Origin: Hygrophila difformis
Taxonomy: Eukaryota > Streptophyta > Magnoliopsida > Lamiales > Acanthaceae
DNA: 64,000 nt
NCBI GenBank assembly: GCA_030278955.1
Contig: JAOANR010000006.1
Span: 57,626,915 to 57,690,914, forward strand
Direction of reading: 5' to 3'
Part shown: piece after piece, positions 40,678-51,153 of the stretch
Layout: each line of letters opens with the position of its first letter
How positions within the stretch are numbered: position 1 is the first letter of the stretch
Made by a program: the position numbers and the translations under genes
The notes under the pieces: model-generated
What the model saw: the letters and a program-made list of their open reading frames with translations, nothing else
What the model was told of the DNA's origin: nothing
Databases searched by the model: none

Positions 40678-43086
40678 ATGCAAAGGAGAAAGGCCACATT
40701 GCCTGAGCTACCGTTCGATCTAGAAATAGAAAGGACCGCTCGCCAACTGAGGGCGCAAGCCAGACGAAGGAAAGAGCAAGAAGCCCGGACTCGTACCTCA
40801 CCCGAAACCACAAGCAGTGAAATATCCGATATGGCAGAGAACCAAGACATTCCCCCGATCTTACCAATAGACCAACCACCCAATAATCCTGGTAATGGAG
40901 CTGATGGGGGTATGGTAGAACACCCGAATCGTGCAAACGAGGAGGAAGATCTACCTAATCCAAATCAGCAACAGTATCAGCAGTTCCACCAACAACCACC
41001 ACCCCCTAACCAATATAACCAACAAAACCAAAATATACCAAACCAGCAATACCAGAATCAAGCCTTCAATCAGGACCAATTCCAAAACAACCCTCATGAT
41101 CCTGATAATATTTTTCAACAGAATCCCAACTACCACCAGCAGTATCAAAACCAAGCAGAGCAAGGAAATCAACAGCAGCAAGCAGCAGCTGATTTTATGC
41201 AGCCCATCGTGGAGCCCTATTTGGATAGGCCTGGGAGAGCACAATTCCCTGCACGCAATCTTGAGCTCAAACCGGCACTCATCAACTTGGTGCAAAACAA
41301 CCAATTTTGCGGTGCAAATCATGAGGATCCCCATGATCATCTCCAAACCTTCCTGGAGCTCTACGACACAATAAAAAATCAGGGAGTCTCACCTGATGCT
41401 ATAAGACTAATGTTATTTCCCTTTTCTTTGTTTAGTGGTGCCAGAGATTGGTATAAATCATTGCCCATAAATCAGAGGAGTACCTGGGCAGATTTGGTGA
41501 GGAGTTTTCTGTTAAAGTACTTTCCTGAATCTAAGATAGACGAGGGACGAGAGAAAATAGGAGAGTTCAAGATGAAGCCGGACGAGTCATTGTATGACGC
41601 AAAGGAAAGACTCGCCAGCCTCTTGAGGCGATGCCCCCAACACGGATACCAACCATGGGAGCAACTGAGGAAATTCTATGGAGGACTCACCCATCCATGG
41701 AGAACGATGTTGGACGCTGCAGGCGGAAGACATTTACTCCATTTGCCCATGGATCAAGCATGGGAAAAGATTGAGACAATCTCTGTCAACAGATCTGTGT
41801 TGAACAGCAGTGACAAGAAGGCGGACCCTCCTAGAAAAGTTTTTGCTGTAAGTGAAGGAAAAACGGATTTCGAAAAATTGCAGGAACAGGTAGCTGCGAT
41901 ACAGCTAGGACAGGAGAAAGGAAGGGGAGCAGGTACTTCTCAGGCAGCAGCCTCATCTAGCCAAGTGCAAGCACAACAATCGGGAGCAATTTGTGGGCTA
42001 TGTCAAGGACCACATCCAACTGACACATGCCAACAACTAGCTACCGAAAGCTGCAATTATGCAGGGAACTACCAGAATCGCCACCCCAACCTCTCCTATT
42101 CCAACAACAATGCACTCAATGCGCATTTGTTGACACAGCCAAACCAGCCTAACCAGTTTGCAAACCAGAACCTTCAGCAGAACTTCAGACCTCAGAACCA
42201 AGGATTCGTTCAGCAGAGAGTTCAGAACTTCCAGAACCAGAACCAGAACTTTCAACCCCATATCCAACAGAGGCCCAACCAAAACCAAGGCCAGAATTTC
42301 CAAAACTTCCAATCCCAACCTGATCAGAATCAGCAATACAACCAAAAGTCACCATCTCGCCTGGAGAATTTGATGACTGAGTTCATTTCCAATCAAAGGT
42401 CATCAATCAAAAATGTGGAGACACAGGTCACCCAGTTGGCTAAGGAATTGCAGAACAGAGGGAAAGGAACACTGCCGAGCAGCACTGAAGCCAACCCGCA
42501 ATGCAAGGCAATCACATTGCGGGGAGGCAAGACTCTGAAGGGAAATGTTGGATCTGCAAAGAAGAAAGCTATGAAAGTAAAGGTTTCATTGGAGGTGGAA
42601 AAAGAAAAGGAAAAGGTTGAAGGAGATGAAAGTGTTGAGCTGGTAAAGGATAAATCAGATACAGCTAACTCGCATGCTGAAGCTGCAATTGAAGCTGAAG
42701 AGGGTATGGGTGAAGGTACAACTTCATTCTCTTTACCACCAAAAATAGATAATAATAAGTACATGCCAAGGGTGCCGTACCCTGCACATCTTAAAAATAA
42801 GGAACATGACCTTAAATTCAAGAAATTTCTAGAACGGTTAAAGTCTGTAGAGATAACCATTCCTCTCGTGGAAATGATTTCAGAAATGCCCACCTATGCT
42901 AAGTTCTTGAAAGAATTGATTTCAGGGAAAAGGCAGGTAGAGCAGGAGGAGGTGATCATTCTCAACAGCACATGCAGTGCCATAGTTCAAAGGAAGCTAC
43001 CTGAAAAGAAAGAGGACCCGGGGTGTTGCACGCTACCAGTACAGATTGGAAAGGCCAAAGTGAGCATGGGGTTATGTGATCTATGA
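40678..43086 (+). CDS. gag: B Gag and start of protease
   Basis: 802 codons from the first ATG after the primer site (128 bp downstream). Gag assembles particles and packages RNA. Residues 1-45 are basic and charged; about 60-180 is a Gln/Asn/Pro-rich low-complexity stretch. The retrotransposon gag core is about 180-390 (LKPALINLVQ, DPHDHLQTFLELYDT, LFPFSLFSGARDWYKSLP, FLLKYFPESK, ESLYDAKERLASLLRRCP). A Cys-rich stretch (CGLCQGPHPTDTC, about 440-455) stands where a knuckle would be. A second Asn/Gln-rich zone and an acidic/Lys linker follow, then protease residues CTLPVQIGKAKVSMGLCDL. The frame ends at TGA 43084-43086 exactly where the protease active site should read Asp-Leu-Gly, so the stop replaces the catalytic-loop glycine. 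The frame continues open beyond it. Confidence 0.9.
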   Translation: MQRRKATLPELPFDLEIERTARQLRAQARRRKEQEARTRTSPETTSSEISDMAENQDIPPILPIDQPPNNPGNGADGGMVEHPNRANEEEDLPNPNQQQYQQFHQQPPPPNQYNQQNQNIPNQQYQNQAFNQDQFQNNPHDPDNIFQQNPNYHQQYQNQAEQGNQQQQAAADFMQPIVEPYLDRPGRAQFPARNLELKPALINLVQNNQFCGANHEDPHDHLQTFLELYDTIKNQGVSPDAIRLMLFPFSLFSGARDWYKSLPINQRSTWADLVRSFLLKYFPESKIDEGREKIGEFKMKPDESLYDAKERLASLLRRCPQHGYQPWEQLRKFYGGLTHPWRTMLDAAGGRHLLHLPMDQAWEKIETISVNRSVLNSSDKKADPPRKVFAVSEGKTDFEKLQEQVAAIQLGQEKGRGAGTSQAAASSSQVQAQQSGAICGLCQGPHPTDTCQQLATESCNYAGNYQNRHPNLSYSNNNALNAHLLTQPNQPNQFANQNLQQNFRPQNQGFVQQRVQNFQNQNQNFQPHIQQRPNQNQGQNFQNFQSQPDQNQQYNQKSPSRLENLMTEFISNQRSSIKNVETQVTQLAKELQNRGKGTLPSSTEANPQCKAITLRGGKTLKGNVGSAKKKAMKVKVSLEVEKEKEKVEGDESVELVKDKSDTANSHAEAAIEAEEGMGEGTTSFSLPPKIDNNKYMPRVPYPAHLKNKEHDLKFKKFLERLKSVEITIPLVEMISEMPTYAKFLKELISGKRQVEQEEVIILNSTCSAIVQRKLPEKKEDPGCCTLPVQIGKAKVSMGLCDL

Positions 43087-45327
43087 TCCAGCATCAACGT
43101 GATGCCTCTAGCCATGGCAATTCGCCTAAGGCTCGGAGAGATTGAACCGGTCAAGATGAAACTGCAACTGGTAGACAGATCAATCACTAAGCCCGTAGGA
43201 ATCCTCAAGGATGTGGTGGTCAAAACCGGCCAAGTTCTTTTCCCGGTCGACTTCATCATCCTTGACATTGAAGAGGACTCTGAAATGCCACTTATCCTGG
43301 GACGCCCGTTTTTGGCCACTGGTGGTGTACTGATTGACGCCACATCTGGAAGAGTCACACTGAGGGTGGACAATCGAGAAATCTCTTTTGACATGGAGGA
43401 GCTGCAGAAATTCCCGAATGAGGGATCTTGTTCCATGTTTGATGTAATAGAAAGTAGGTGTGAGGATGAGAGCATAGACTCTATGACTGTGATGACGGAC
43501 AAAATTTCAAAACAGGTACTGACGTCTGGAGGTGCTGAGCAACAAAGAAGCTGCAATGTTGTTCACTTCGAAGACCCTATCACAGGGGATCTTGAAGAGT
43601 TTGACGGTGTTGAATTCACTCTGGAGGAGGAAGAGAGCACCACGGAAGAGGAAGTGGTCCCTGTACTGACACAGGGTCCTGAAGGTAAATCTGATCTCTC
43701 ACCCCCAACCAATTCTCGCAAATTACTACCTTCTGTTGAATGCCCGCCAGAGCTCAAACTTAAAATACTTCCGGATCATCTTAAGTACGTCTTTCTCGCT
43801 GAACATAAAAGATTACCGGTAATTGTGTCAGCCAAGCTGACACAAGAGCAAGAAAAAGCTCTGGTAGACATTCTAAAGAAATATGTACATGCAATTGGAT
43901 GGACCATTTCTGATATAAAAGGAATAAGCCCCTCTGTTTGCATGCACAGAATTTTAATGGAAGAGGAGTACAAGCCCTCTAGGCAACCACGAAGGCGTCT
44001 GAACCCCCATATGCAAGAAGTGGTAAGGAAAGAAGTTATCAAGCTCTTAGATGCTGGTATCATCTATCCTATATCTGACAGCAAATGGGTCAGCCCAGTT
44101 CAGGTAGTACCTAAGCGTGGGGGGATGTGCATAACGACTAATAAGCAAGGAGAAGAAGTGGCGACACGTCCAATAACCGGTTGGAGAGTCTGCATCGACT
44201 ACCGGAAGCTTAACACCGCTACGCGGAAGGATCATTTTCCCTTGCCAGTCATTGATCAGATGCTGGAGAGGTTGGCCGGGAGGGAGTACTACTGCTTTTT
44301 GGATGGGTACTCTGGTTACAATCAGATTGTAATAGCTAGTGAAGATCATGATAAGACCACTTTCACGTGCCCATATGGAACTTTTGCGTACAGGCGCATG
44401 CCTTTTGGACTTTGCAATGCGCCTGCCACTTTTCAGCAATGCATGATGTCTATTTTCTCAGAATTTATCGAAAAATGCATTGAAGTTTTCACAGATGACT
44501 TCTCTGTGTATGGAGATACTTTTGATGAATGTTTGACAAATCTTGCAAAAATTTTGAAAAGGTGCGAGGACACTAACCTAGTTTTGAACTGGGAGAAGTG
44601 CCATTTCATGGTCACCGAAGGAATAGTGTTGGGTCACCGCATCTCGCGCGCAGGCATCGAAGTGGATAGGGCCAAAGTCTCAGTCATATCCAACCTTCCA
44701 TTGCCAAACTCAATAAAAGCAGTTAGGAGTTTCTTAGGGCATGCCGGTTTTTACCGGAGATTCATTAAAGACTTTTCTAAAATTGCCAAGCCGCTCACTA
44801 ATTTGCTTTGTAAAGAAAATTCTTTCGTAATAAGTGAAGCGTGTGTTCAAGCCTTTGACACGCTCAAGAAGATGTTGATTTCTGCTCCAATAGTGCAACC
44901 ACCCGATTGGTCAATACCTTTCGAGGTCATGTGCGATGCAAGTGATCTCGCCGTGGGTGTAGTTCTTGGGCAACATAAGGAAGGAAGGCACTGTGTGATT
45001 CATTACGCCAGCCATGCCCTGACTGAAGCCCAAGTCAATTACACCACCACGGAGAAAGAGATGTATGTTGTGGTTTTCGCGTTTGATAAATTCAGAAAAT
45101 ACCTCATTGGTACGAAAACCATAGTATACACCGATCACTCTGCATTGAGATACTTGTTCAGCAAACAAGACGTCAAACCTCGATTAATCAGGTGGGTACT
45201 TTTGTTGCAAGAATTTGACATCATAATAAAAGATAGAAAAGGCAGAGACAATGGTGCTGCTGACCATTTGTCTCGAATAGAAAATGATAAAAATGAGATA
45301 GCCGTAAATGAAAATTTTTCCGGATGA
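43087..45327 (+). pseudogene. B protease, reverse transcriptase and RNase H
   Basis: In frame with gag after the TGA. Protease remainder: SSINVMPLAMAIRLRLGE, PVDFIILDIEEDSEMPLILG (about 43250-43310). RT: KPSRQPRRRLNPHMQEVV, VCIDYRKLNTATRKDHFPLP, CFLDGYSGYNQI, FTCPYGTFAYRRMPFGLCN, then FTDDFSVYG as the YxDD box (both Asp kept), and GHRISRAGIEVDRAKV in the thumb. RNase H: FEVMCDASDLAVG (Asp), TTTEKEMYVVVFAFDKFR (Glu), IVYTDHSALRYL (Asp), GADNGAADHLSR-like end (GRDNGAADHLSRIE). The frame is lost at about 45316 by one extra T in a T-run (AATTTTTCC), ending at 45327. Apart from that and the upstream stop the domains look intact. Confidence 0.92.
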
Positions 45328-45726
45328 GCAACTGTTTGCCTTGCACCTTCATGATCAAGCTTGTCCGTGGTTTTCCGACATTGCTAACTTTTTAGCATGT
45401 GGAATAACTCCACCATTCCAGAGCAAGAGACAAAAAGCATGGTTCAACCAAGATGTAGTCAACTACTTCTGGGAAGATCCTTATCTCTTTAAGCATTGTG
45501 CAGATTCAATTATTAGACGTTGTGTAACTGAGCACGAGGCTTATCAAATCGCTAAAAAATGTCATGAATCGGAATATGGAGATCACCATGGCCCCACTCG
45601 AACAGCTCACAAGGTAGTCGAGTGTGGTTTCTATTTGCCCACCATTTACGAGGATTGCAAGGCGTTTGTTAAGGCTTGCGACAGATGCCAAAGACTAGGG
45701 AATATCTCCAAGAGGGATGAAATGCC
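45308..45726 (+). pseudogene. B integrase N-terminus, cut by element C
   Basis: Continues in the shifted frame with FPDEQLFAL, PWFSDIANFLACG and the H2C2 zinc-binding segment (HEAYQIAKKCHESEYGDHHG ... CKAFVKACDRCQ). It breaks at RDEMP where element C begins (45727). The ATGCC at 45722-45726 is the left target copy. Residues read after 45726 belong to the C LTR, not to B. Confidence 0.9.
45722..45726. other. Target site duplication of element C, left
   Basis: ATGCC, repeated exactly at 56865-56869. Confidence 0.93.
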
Positions 45727-48334
45727 TGTAATACCCGAGAATTTTCCAACATAAAATAAAACAATAATTAAATAAATAAACAATAAAATAAATAAATAAA
45801 GTAAATAAATAAATCCAGCAAATAAATAAATAAATAAAGATAAGGAAATGAGAAAATGAGATTTAACTTAAAAAGGAATTAAAGGAATTTAATTAAATAA
45901 AAGGGATTGATTAATGGTAAATAAATTATACACCGAAACCCGACTAATGAACTCGAGGATTCGATTCCAAACATCCAATTAGACCCGAGTAAAAATTTAG
46001 AGAGAAAGTAGAAACCCGAAGATACCCCGGAAATCAGAATTCGGGAGCATAGAGGGATAGGAACCCGAAAGAGAGGCGGAAAAGCACGACGGATCGCACG
46101 ACCCGCCCGGACCGAAGTCCAGGCGAAGTCGGCGCGGTGGCCGCGCGGTCAATAGGCATAGGGCGCGCCACGACCGCGCCACGCGACAGATTTGCCCGTT
46201 GCGTGAATCTCTCGCCCGAACGCGGATTTTTCGACTTTCGGTTGAACGTCTCTCGACCCAAGACCCTTGGGGTCAGATTTTGGACGCCCTAGGTCTTAGA
46301 TATCTATAAATAAGACCTCCTAGGAGCTCCGAATACTTTTACAAAACCCTACAACTTTCTACACATTCGAAACCCTAAATCCGGAGTCGTCGGAGGCACG
46401 AAACCAAGACGAACGCTGTTGGACGAAAATTCTAAGATCTCCATAGTCGTGGTAAGTCTCGATCCAATCCCTGTTCAATAAATGATTCGAAAACAAATCC
46501 TAATCTTCTTCTTTTCTCTTCTACACCTCGTATTGGATCTAGATCGTAGAACCCGACGAACGGAGAGGAGAAACGGTGGACTGGAAGCCACGCCTTCGAA
46601 TAGACGATCCCGGACGTTCATAAACTCTGTAAGTTAACTCTTACATGGTTTTGGGATGAATTAAAACATTCAAAACTAAAAGATTAACAAGAAATCGAAA
46701 ATCTGTCAATTTATACTTTCTACCGACGCAACAGATTTGATGAATTTTTCTGAACCTTAAAACGAATTCAAACGGAGAAACGTAAAACACGAAAAACGTT
46801 TCTAAGGCTTAGATCTATCTACTGTAAATTTTTAAGAATTTTTAGAGATGATTTGATATGTGAAAACCAACTGAAACCAAACTGCTTGAATCTAGATCTC
46901 GAAATTCTGGACAGAACGTAGGTATGATCTTGATCACGTTTTTGACATAGGATCTAGACTGTTTTAGATCTTTGGCCGAACATGAAAGTCGTAGATAATT
47001 GTCTTAAGATGATCTCTATAAAATTTTATCAAATTTGGAATTGAATTGCTATGGTAGAATTCGAAATATTTAAACTGTGATACATTAAATTCGGACAGAA
47101 TTGTTCTTCTGCGAAAATTGGTGTTTTTGACCTACTTAGGTATCTCGGATTGAAAAAGTTAAAACACGAAAGTTGTAGATCTCGACGTTTCTGATTTAGA
47201 CATGAAATTGTATAATTTTTGGAATTAAATCTGATTTTAGAAAAATTTTAGAGTAAACTGTGGTTTACAGGAAACAACATCTAGAAATCTTGTTGAAACA
47301 TGGAATTAACCTTTAGGGTTGAAATGAGTTGAGATATTATTTTTAAATGAATACAATTAAAGTCAGATTTTTAAAACTAAATCCCCTTACAAACTTGATA
47401 AATTAAAATTAGGGGTGAGTGCTCTGCAGGGTGCCCCCTAACTGCTTCACTTCGTGCCTTAATGGACGATGTGACCCCGCGCGCTAAACTTGAAATGTGA
47501 TATTGCCTAAACGGCGAAATATAGAGCCTACACTCTCGTGAATATCCATATGGGTTTCCCGAGGCTCCGGAGTGGTACTGGGTATGGCTGATACGGTTGC
47601 GGCCGCCGGGCTACCGGCTAAACTTGTTGACATCGCGATACTATCGTGAAACTTTGAGATACCAAATCGGGAATGTAATGGGGATATTAAACTAAATTAA
47701 ATTAGATTAAATTATGTTGTTGACCAATTAAATTATTTAAATGCTTTCTTTAAATTATGGCTATTATTCTAAACCATACGATATGTGTTATTAAATAGAG
47801 CCCTGAAATAAAATTATGCTATTGGATAGTTGATTAGATTAAATTGAATATTATGTTATTACCCTGCTTTTAGTTATTTATTAAATTAATGGCTTTTAAA
47901 CCCTACGATCATGCATGTGTTAACTTACTCAGCAAGTTTGCTGACCAAAACCGTTTTTATTCCTTTTCTTACCGAATATGTGGAATGAGCATGTGTGAGC
48001 ACGATTCATGCATGGGATTTTGGGAAATGTTATTTTGCTTTTAAATTCATACTTTAGACTATATTATGAGCGGGTCTGTTTAACCCGTGTTTTGGCCATG
48101 TCGGCCCTATTTATATTTTCCGCTGCGATACTGTACTAAACCAATTATTTCCGCTGCGCTATACTATTATTATTTTCCAATTATATTGAATGGGCTATCT
48201 TGAATGATTTAAATACTTTTAAATACTGCAATACCTAGCCTTGCATCTCTTTAGTAAGCTCGGAGAAACCGTGTCTTACTAGGGGATGTGGCGGTGACAT
48301 CCCGACCTGGGTGACCAAAAACCGGGGTGTTACA
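45727..48334 (+). repeat. Element C 5' LTR (2608 bp)
   Basis: TGTAATACCCGAG to GGGGTGTTACA. Has an AAATAAATAA-rich microsatellite near 45760-45840, a TATA box at 46305-46312, and open but meaningless ORFs. Matches 54284-56864 with small indels, for example one extra AAATAAATAAAGT-type block near 45795. Confidence 0.94.
46305..46312 (+). promoter_or_regulatory. TATA box of C 5' LTR
   Basis: TATAAATA within ATATCTATAAATAAG, 578 bp into the LTR. Conserved at 54849-54856 in the 3' LTR. Confidence 0.7.
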
Positions 48335-48337
48335 AGT

Positions 48338-48349
48338 TGGTATCAGAGC
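48338..48349 (+). other. Element C primer binding site
   Basis: TGGTATCAGAGC begins three bases after the LTR end. It is complementary to the 3' end of initiator tRNA-Met, the usual primer of chromoviruses. Confidence 0.93.
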
Positions 48350-48563
48350 CCGGCTATTTTTAAACTATTATTTTTAAACCATTATTATTTTTAAACTATT
48401 ATTAATATTTTGACTATTATTTTAATTATTAAAGTATTATTACCAAGGAAAAGTCTTATTTTAAAACCCATGGACAAAATATATATATATTGCATTAAAT
48501 TATTTTTTTTTGGGGGGGGGGGGAATCATCATTTGCATTTGCATATTGCATCTCTCCTATAAA

Positions 48564-48685
48564 CTTAGGATCTTGGCGAACTTGAACTTAGAATCTTGGC
48601 GAATTTGAACCTAGAATCTTGGCGAAATTCGAACCTAGAATCTTGGCGAATTGAACTTAGAATTTTGGCGAATATTAACTTAGAT
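48564..48685. repeat. About 23 bp tandem repeats in C leader
   Basis: Five imperfect copies of a CTTAGAATCTTGGCGAATTTG-like unit between the primer site and the first ORF. Just upstream is a T9-G12 run (48503-48523). These leader repeats would be in the genomic RNA; role unknown. Confidence 0.85.
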
Positions 48686-48701
48686 CTCTTTCTTGCGCTA
48701 G

Positions 48702-49037
48702 ATGGCTAGTCAAGACGTGATGCAGTTGATGGTCAGGATGATGAGCGTTTATCTCGATTCCCACCAAACCCTAGAGCAAATGAAGTACCGTATGGCTCAA
48801 TTGGAGGCCAATTTACATCACATGGGCAACTTGAGAGAGGCGGATCATCACCGCATAAACCAACTCGAACGCCAAGTCCAAACCCTCACTACACAAAACT
48901 TAATACTAAAGGAATACATCGATGCCCACGGGCAAGACTTAAACACTATCTTTGACGAGCTACTGCCGCCGAGTTCAGAGGAGGAAGATCCGGAGGAAGA
49001 TCCTGCTACCCCACCGGAGGACGTCATGAGACACTAG
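48702..49037 (+). CDS. Extra coiled-coil ORF upstream of gag in element C
   Basis: 111 residues, ATG at 48702, stop at 49035-49037, located between the primer site and gag and in the same orientation. Residues 1-25 are hydrophobic/Met-rich (DVMQLMVRMMSVYLDSHQ). Residues 25-80 look like a coiled coil (LEQMKYRMAQLEANLHHM, INQLERQVQTLTTQNLILKE). The tail is very acidic and Pro-rich (SSEEEDPEEDPATPPED). The frame is clean with no internal stop, although the downstream polyprotein has two. I do not know a family for it. It could be a separate accessory protein or an N-terminal Gag module made from the same RNA. Confidence 0.6.
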   Translation: MASQDVMQLMVRMMSVYLDSHQTLEQMKYRMAQLEANLHHMGNLREADHHRINQLERQVQTLTTQNLILKEYIDAHGQDLNTIFDELLPPSSEEEDPEEDPATPPEDVMRH

Positions 49038-49329
49038 AGATTCTACTGTTAGATACTATTTTGCTAGGAAAATATTTCGGCTTTTGTACTAAAATTTCTT
49101 TTGAGGAAATAAAATGCCCGATTTATTTGTAATAAATCGAAAAAAAAACGGACAGATCTGTCCGTACAGCCAAAAAAAAATCGAAATAAAATAAAATCCC
49201 GAAGCATACGACGCTTCTTAGTTTGAACAAAGCACCACGTGCTAAATGGCAACACACATATACAGTTATAGAAATTGCTTAGACTATATGCTAAATTCAC
49301 CAGTCCTAATCTATCCCATTTGTACCAGA

Positions 49330-51153
49330 ATGACACCCAGAGGAAGAGGAAGAGGAAGAACTCAACCCGCTCCCCAAACCACCACTGAAACACCCACGGA
49401 AACACCACCAAACGTCACTGAACCGATTCAACCTAAGATGGAACAACCCCAAGGTGCGCAGGACGCCCCCGCACCGAACAATGTGGGCGATCGTCTTAGG
49501 ACGATAGAGGAAGTGTTGATTGCGCTCGGAAACGCGCAAGTCAACCAGGGTCAAGCTGCGGCGGTACCTCCGCCCCAAGCTCGCCATAACTACCTGGCGA
49601 TGGTGAATCCTTACCAGCCGCCCCACTATGCTGGTGAGGAGGATCCAGCTAAACTGGAAGAGTGGATCCGGACCTTCGACAAGCTGCTGGGAGCAGTTAA
49701 ATGTCCGGAAGGAGAAAGAGTGCATGTCGCCTCATACTACTTGGGAGGCGAAGCTGACGACTGGTGGCAGGCGATGCAAGCCAAACTGACTGAAGATGAC
49801 GAGCCCTACTCGTGGATGGAGATGATGGAACTACTCAGGGATCGATTCTATCCCTTGAGTACTAAAGCTGCCATGTACGAAGAGTTCCTGTCGCTGAAGC
49901 AAGGAGGCCAAACGATGCAGGAATACTACACACGCTTCAAGGAGCTGGTGAGGTTCGCACCAAGGCTAGTGCCTACTGACGCAGAAAAGGCACAGAAGTT
50001 CGAGATGGGACTGAACCTGTCTGTGCGCGAGGTGATCGCGGGGGTACACTACCCCGATTTGCAAGCTGTGTATGACCGCGCCGTGGCGGTAGCACGCGTG
50101 CAGCAGCTGAAAAGAAGGGTGAGTGGGGAGTCCAGCAGGGGTCCCCAAGACAAGAGAAGCCGAGACTCAAGAAACGAGAACAACACTGGAAGGAACGAGC
50201 AGCGCAGAGGGTCGAATAGGCCCCAACAAAACAACACTGGGAGGAGGTTCAACCAGGAAGATCCGGTACCACCTTGCCCGAGATGTGGACGACCCCATCT
50301 GGCAAGGGGATGCCCGCAACAAGGCGCCTGTTACCGATGCGGTCGAATGGGTCACGTTCGACGGGATTGCCGGACTAGGCTCGAGAACATAACGAGAAGG
50401 GACGACTTGGTCGCGGGGCAAGAACAGCCTCAAAATCAAAACGGGCGAAACGGGAATAACCAAGGGTACAGACCCCCTCAAAATAGGCCGCAAAACCAGA
50501 ACCAGAACCAACGACCTCCGCCCCCTCAGAATCAAAACCAGCAACAAAATCAGCAGCCGAATGCGAATCAGCAGGGCAATCAGGGACGCCCTATGGGGAG
50601 GCTGAACGTGGTGAACCAAGCGGACGTGCCTGCGCAAGGAGAAGTGATGGCAGGTACATTTTATGTGTTGAATACGCCCCTTAGAATTCTGTTTGATTCT
50701 GGAGCTAGTTGCTCAATTATAGCATCAAGGATAGTGCCTGAGTTAGATCTACCTAAGTGCGAGAGAATTAGCTTAGGAATTCAATTGCCTTTTGGAGAAG
50801 TAGTGTCTTGCTCTAAACGATATAACGGAATTCCTATAGTGATAAAGAATGTAGAATTCTTCGCGAACTTGGTAGAATTTAACGTAAGAGACTTTGACAT
50901 CATACTGGGGATGGATTGGTTATCCCAGTATAAGGCGGTGATCGAATGCCAAAAGCAAAAGATCACCTTGTCAAAAAGTAGGGGAAAGAGAGTTATCTTT
51001 TACTCTCAGCCCCCTAAGAAAAGTAACAAAATCGTTAGTGCACTCAAATTAAGTAACTTGATGCGTAAGGGGTATGAACTATATGCGTGCTATGTGCACA
51101 ACCTTAAGGCGGAAGAAAACAAGGTTGATAGCATACCAGTGGTAAGAGAATAG
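49330..51153 (+). CDS. gag: C Gag and protease
   Basis: I place the start at the ATG at 49330 (MTPRGRGRGRTQ), because the 28 codons before it (open from 49246) lack Gag-like character. Gag core at about residues 80-230: NPYQPPHYAGEEDPAKLEEW, YYLGGEADDWWQAM, LRDRFYPLSTKAAMYEEFLS, YTRFKELVRFAP. The zinc region is at about 315-350, with CPRCGRPHLARGC and a CCHC knuckle CYRCGRMGHVRRDC. A Gln/Asn/Pro-rich stretch follows. The protease has ILFDSGASCSIIAS (catalytic Asp) and FDIILGMDWLSQY. The frame ends at TAG 51151-51153 in the protease-RT linker ([18 protein letters not shown]), where relatives have an aromatic residue. Confidence 0.9.
   Translation: MTPRGRGRGRTQPAPQTTTETPTETPPNVTEPIQPKMEQPQGAQDAPAPNNVGDRLRTIEEVLIALGNAQVNQGQAAAVPPPQARHNYLAMVNPYQPPHYAGEEDPAKLEEWIRTFDKLLGAVKCPEGERVHVASYYLGGEADDWWQAMQAKLTEDDEPYSWMEMMELLRDRFYPLSTKAAMYEEFLSLKQGGQTMQEYYTRFKELVRFAPRLVPTDAEKAQKFEMGLNLSVREVIAGVHYPDLQAVYDRAVAVARVQQLKRRVSGESSRGPQDKRSRDSRNENNTGRNEQRRGSNRPQQNNTGRRFNQEDPVPPCPRCGRPHLARGCPQQGACYRCGRMGHVRRDCRTRLENITRRDDLVAGQEQPQNQNGRNGNNQGYRPPQNRPQNQNQNQRPPPPQNQNQQQNQQPNANQQGNQGRPMGRLNVVNQADVPAQGEVMAGTFYVLNTPLRILFDSGASCSIIASRIVPELDLPKCERISLGIQLPFGEVVSCSKRYNGIPIVIKNVEFFANLVEFNVRDFDIILGMDWLSQYKAVIECQKQKITLSKSRGKRVIFYSQPPKKSNKIVSALKLSNLMRKGYELYACYVHNLKAEENKVDSIPVVRE

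Noticed and set aside
46034..46261. Minus-strand frames in C's LTRs (also 54488-54805)
   Set aside because: They fall within LTR sequence upstream of the TATA box and are present twice for that reason; no domain.
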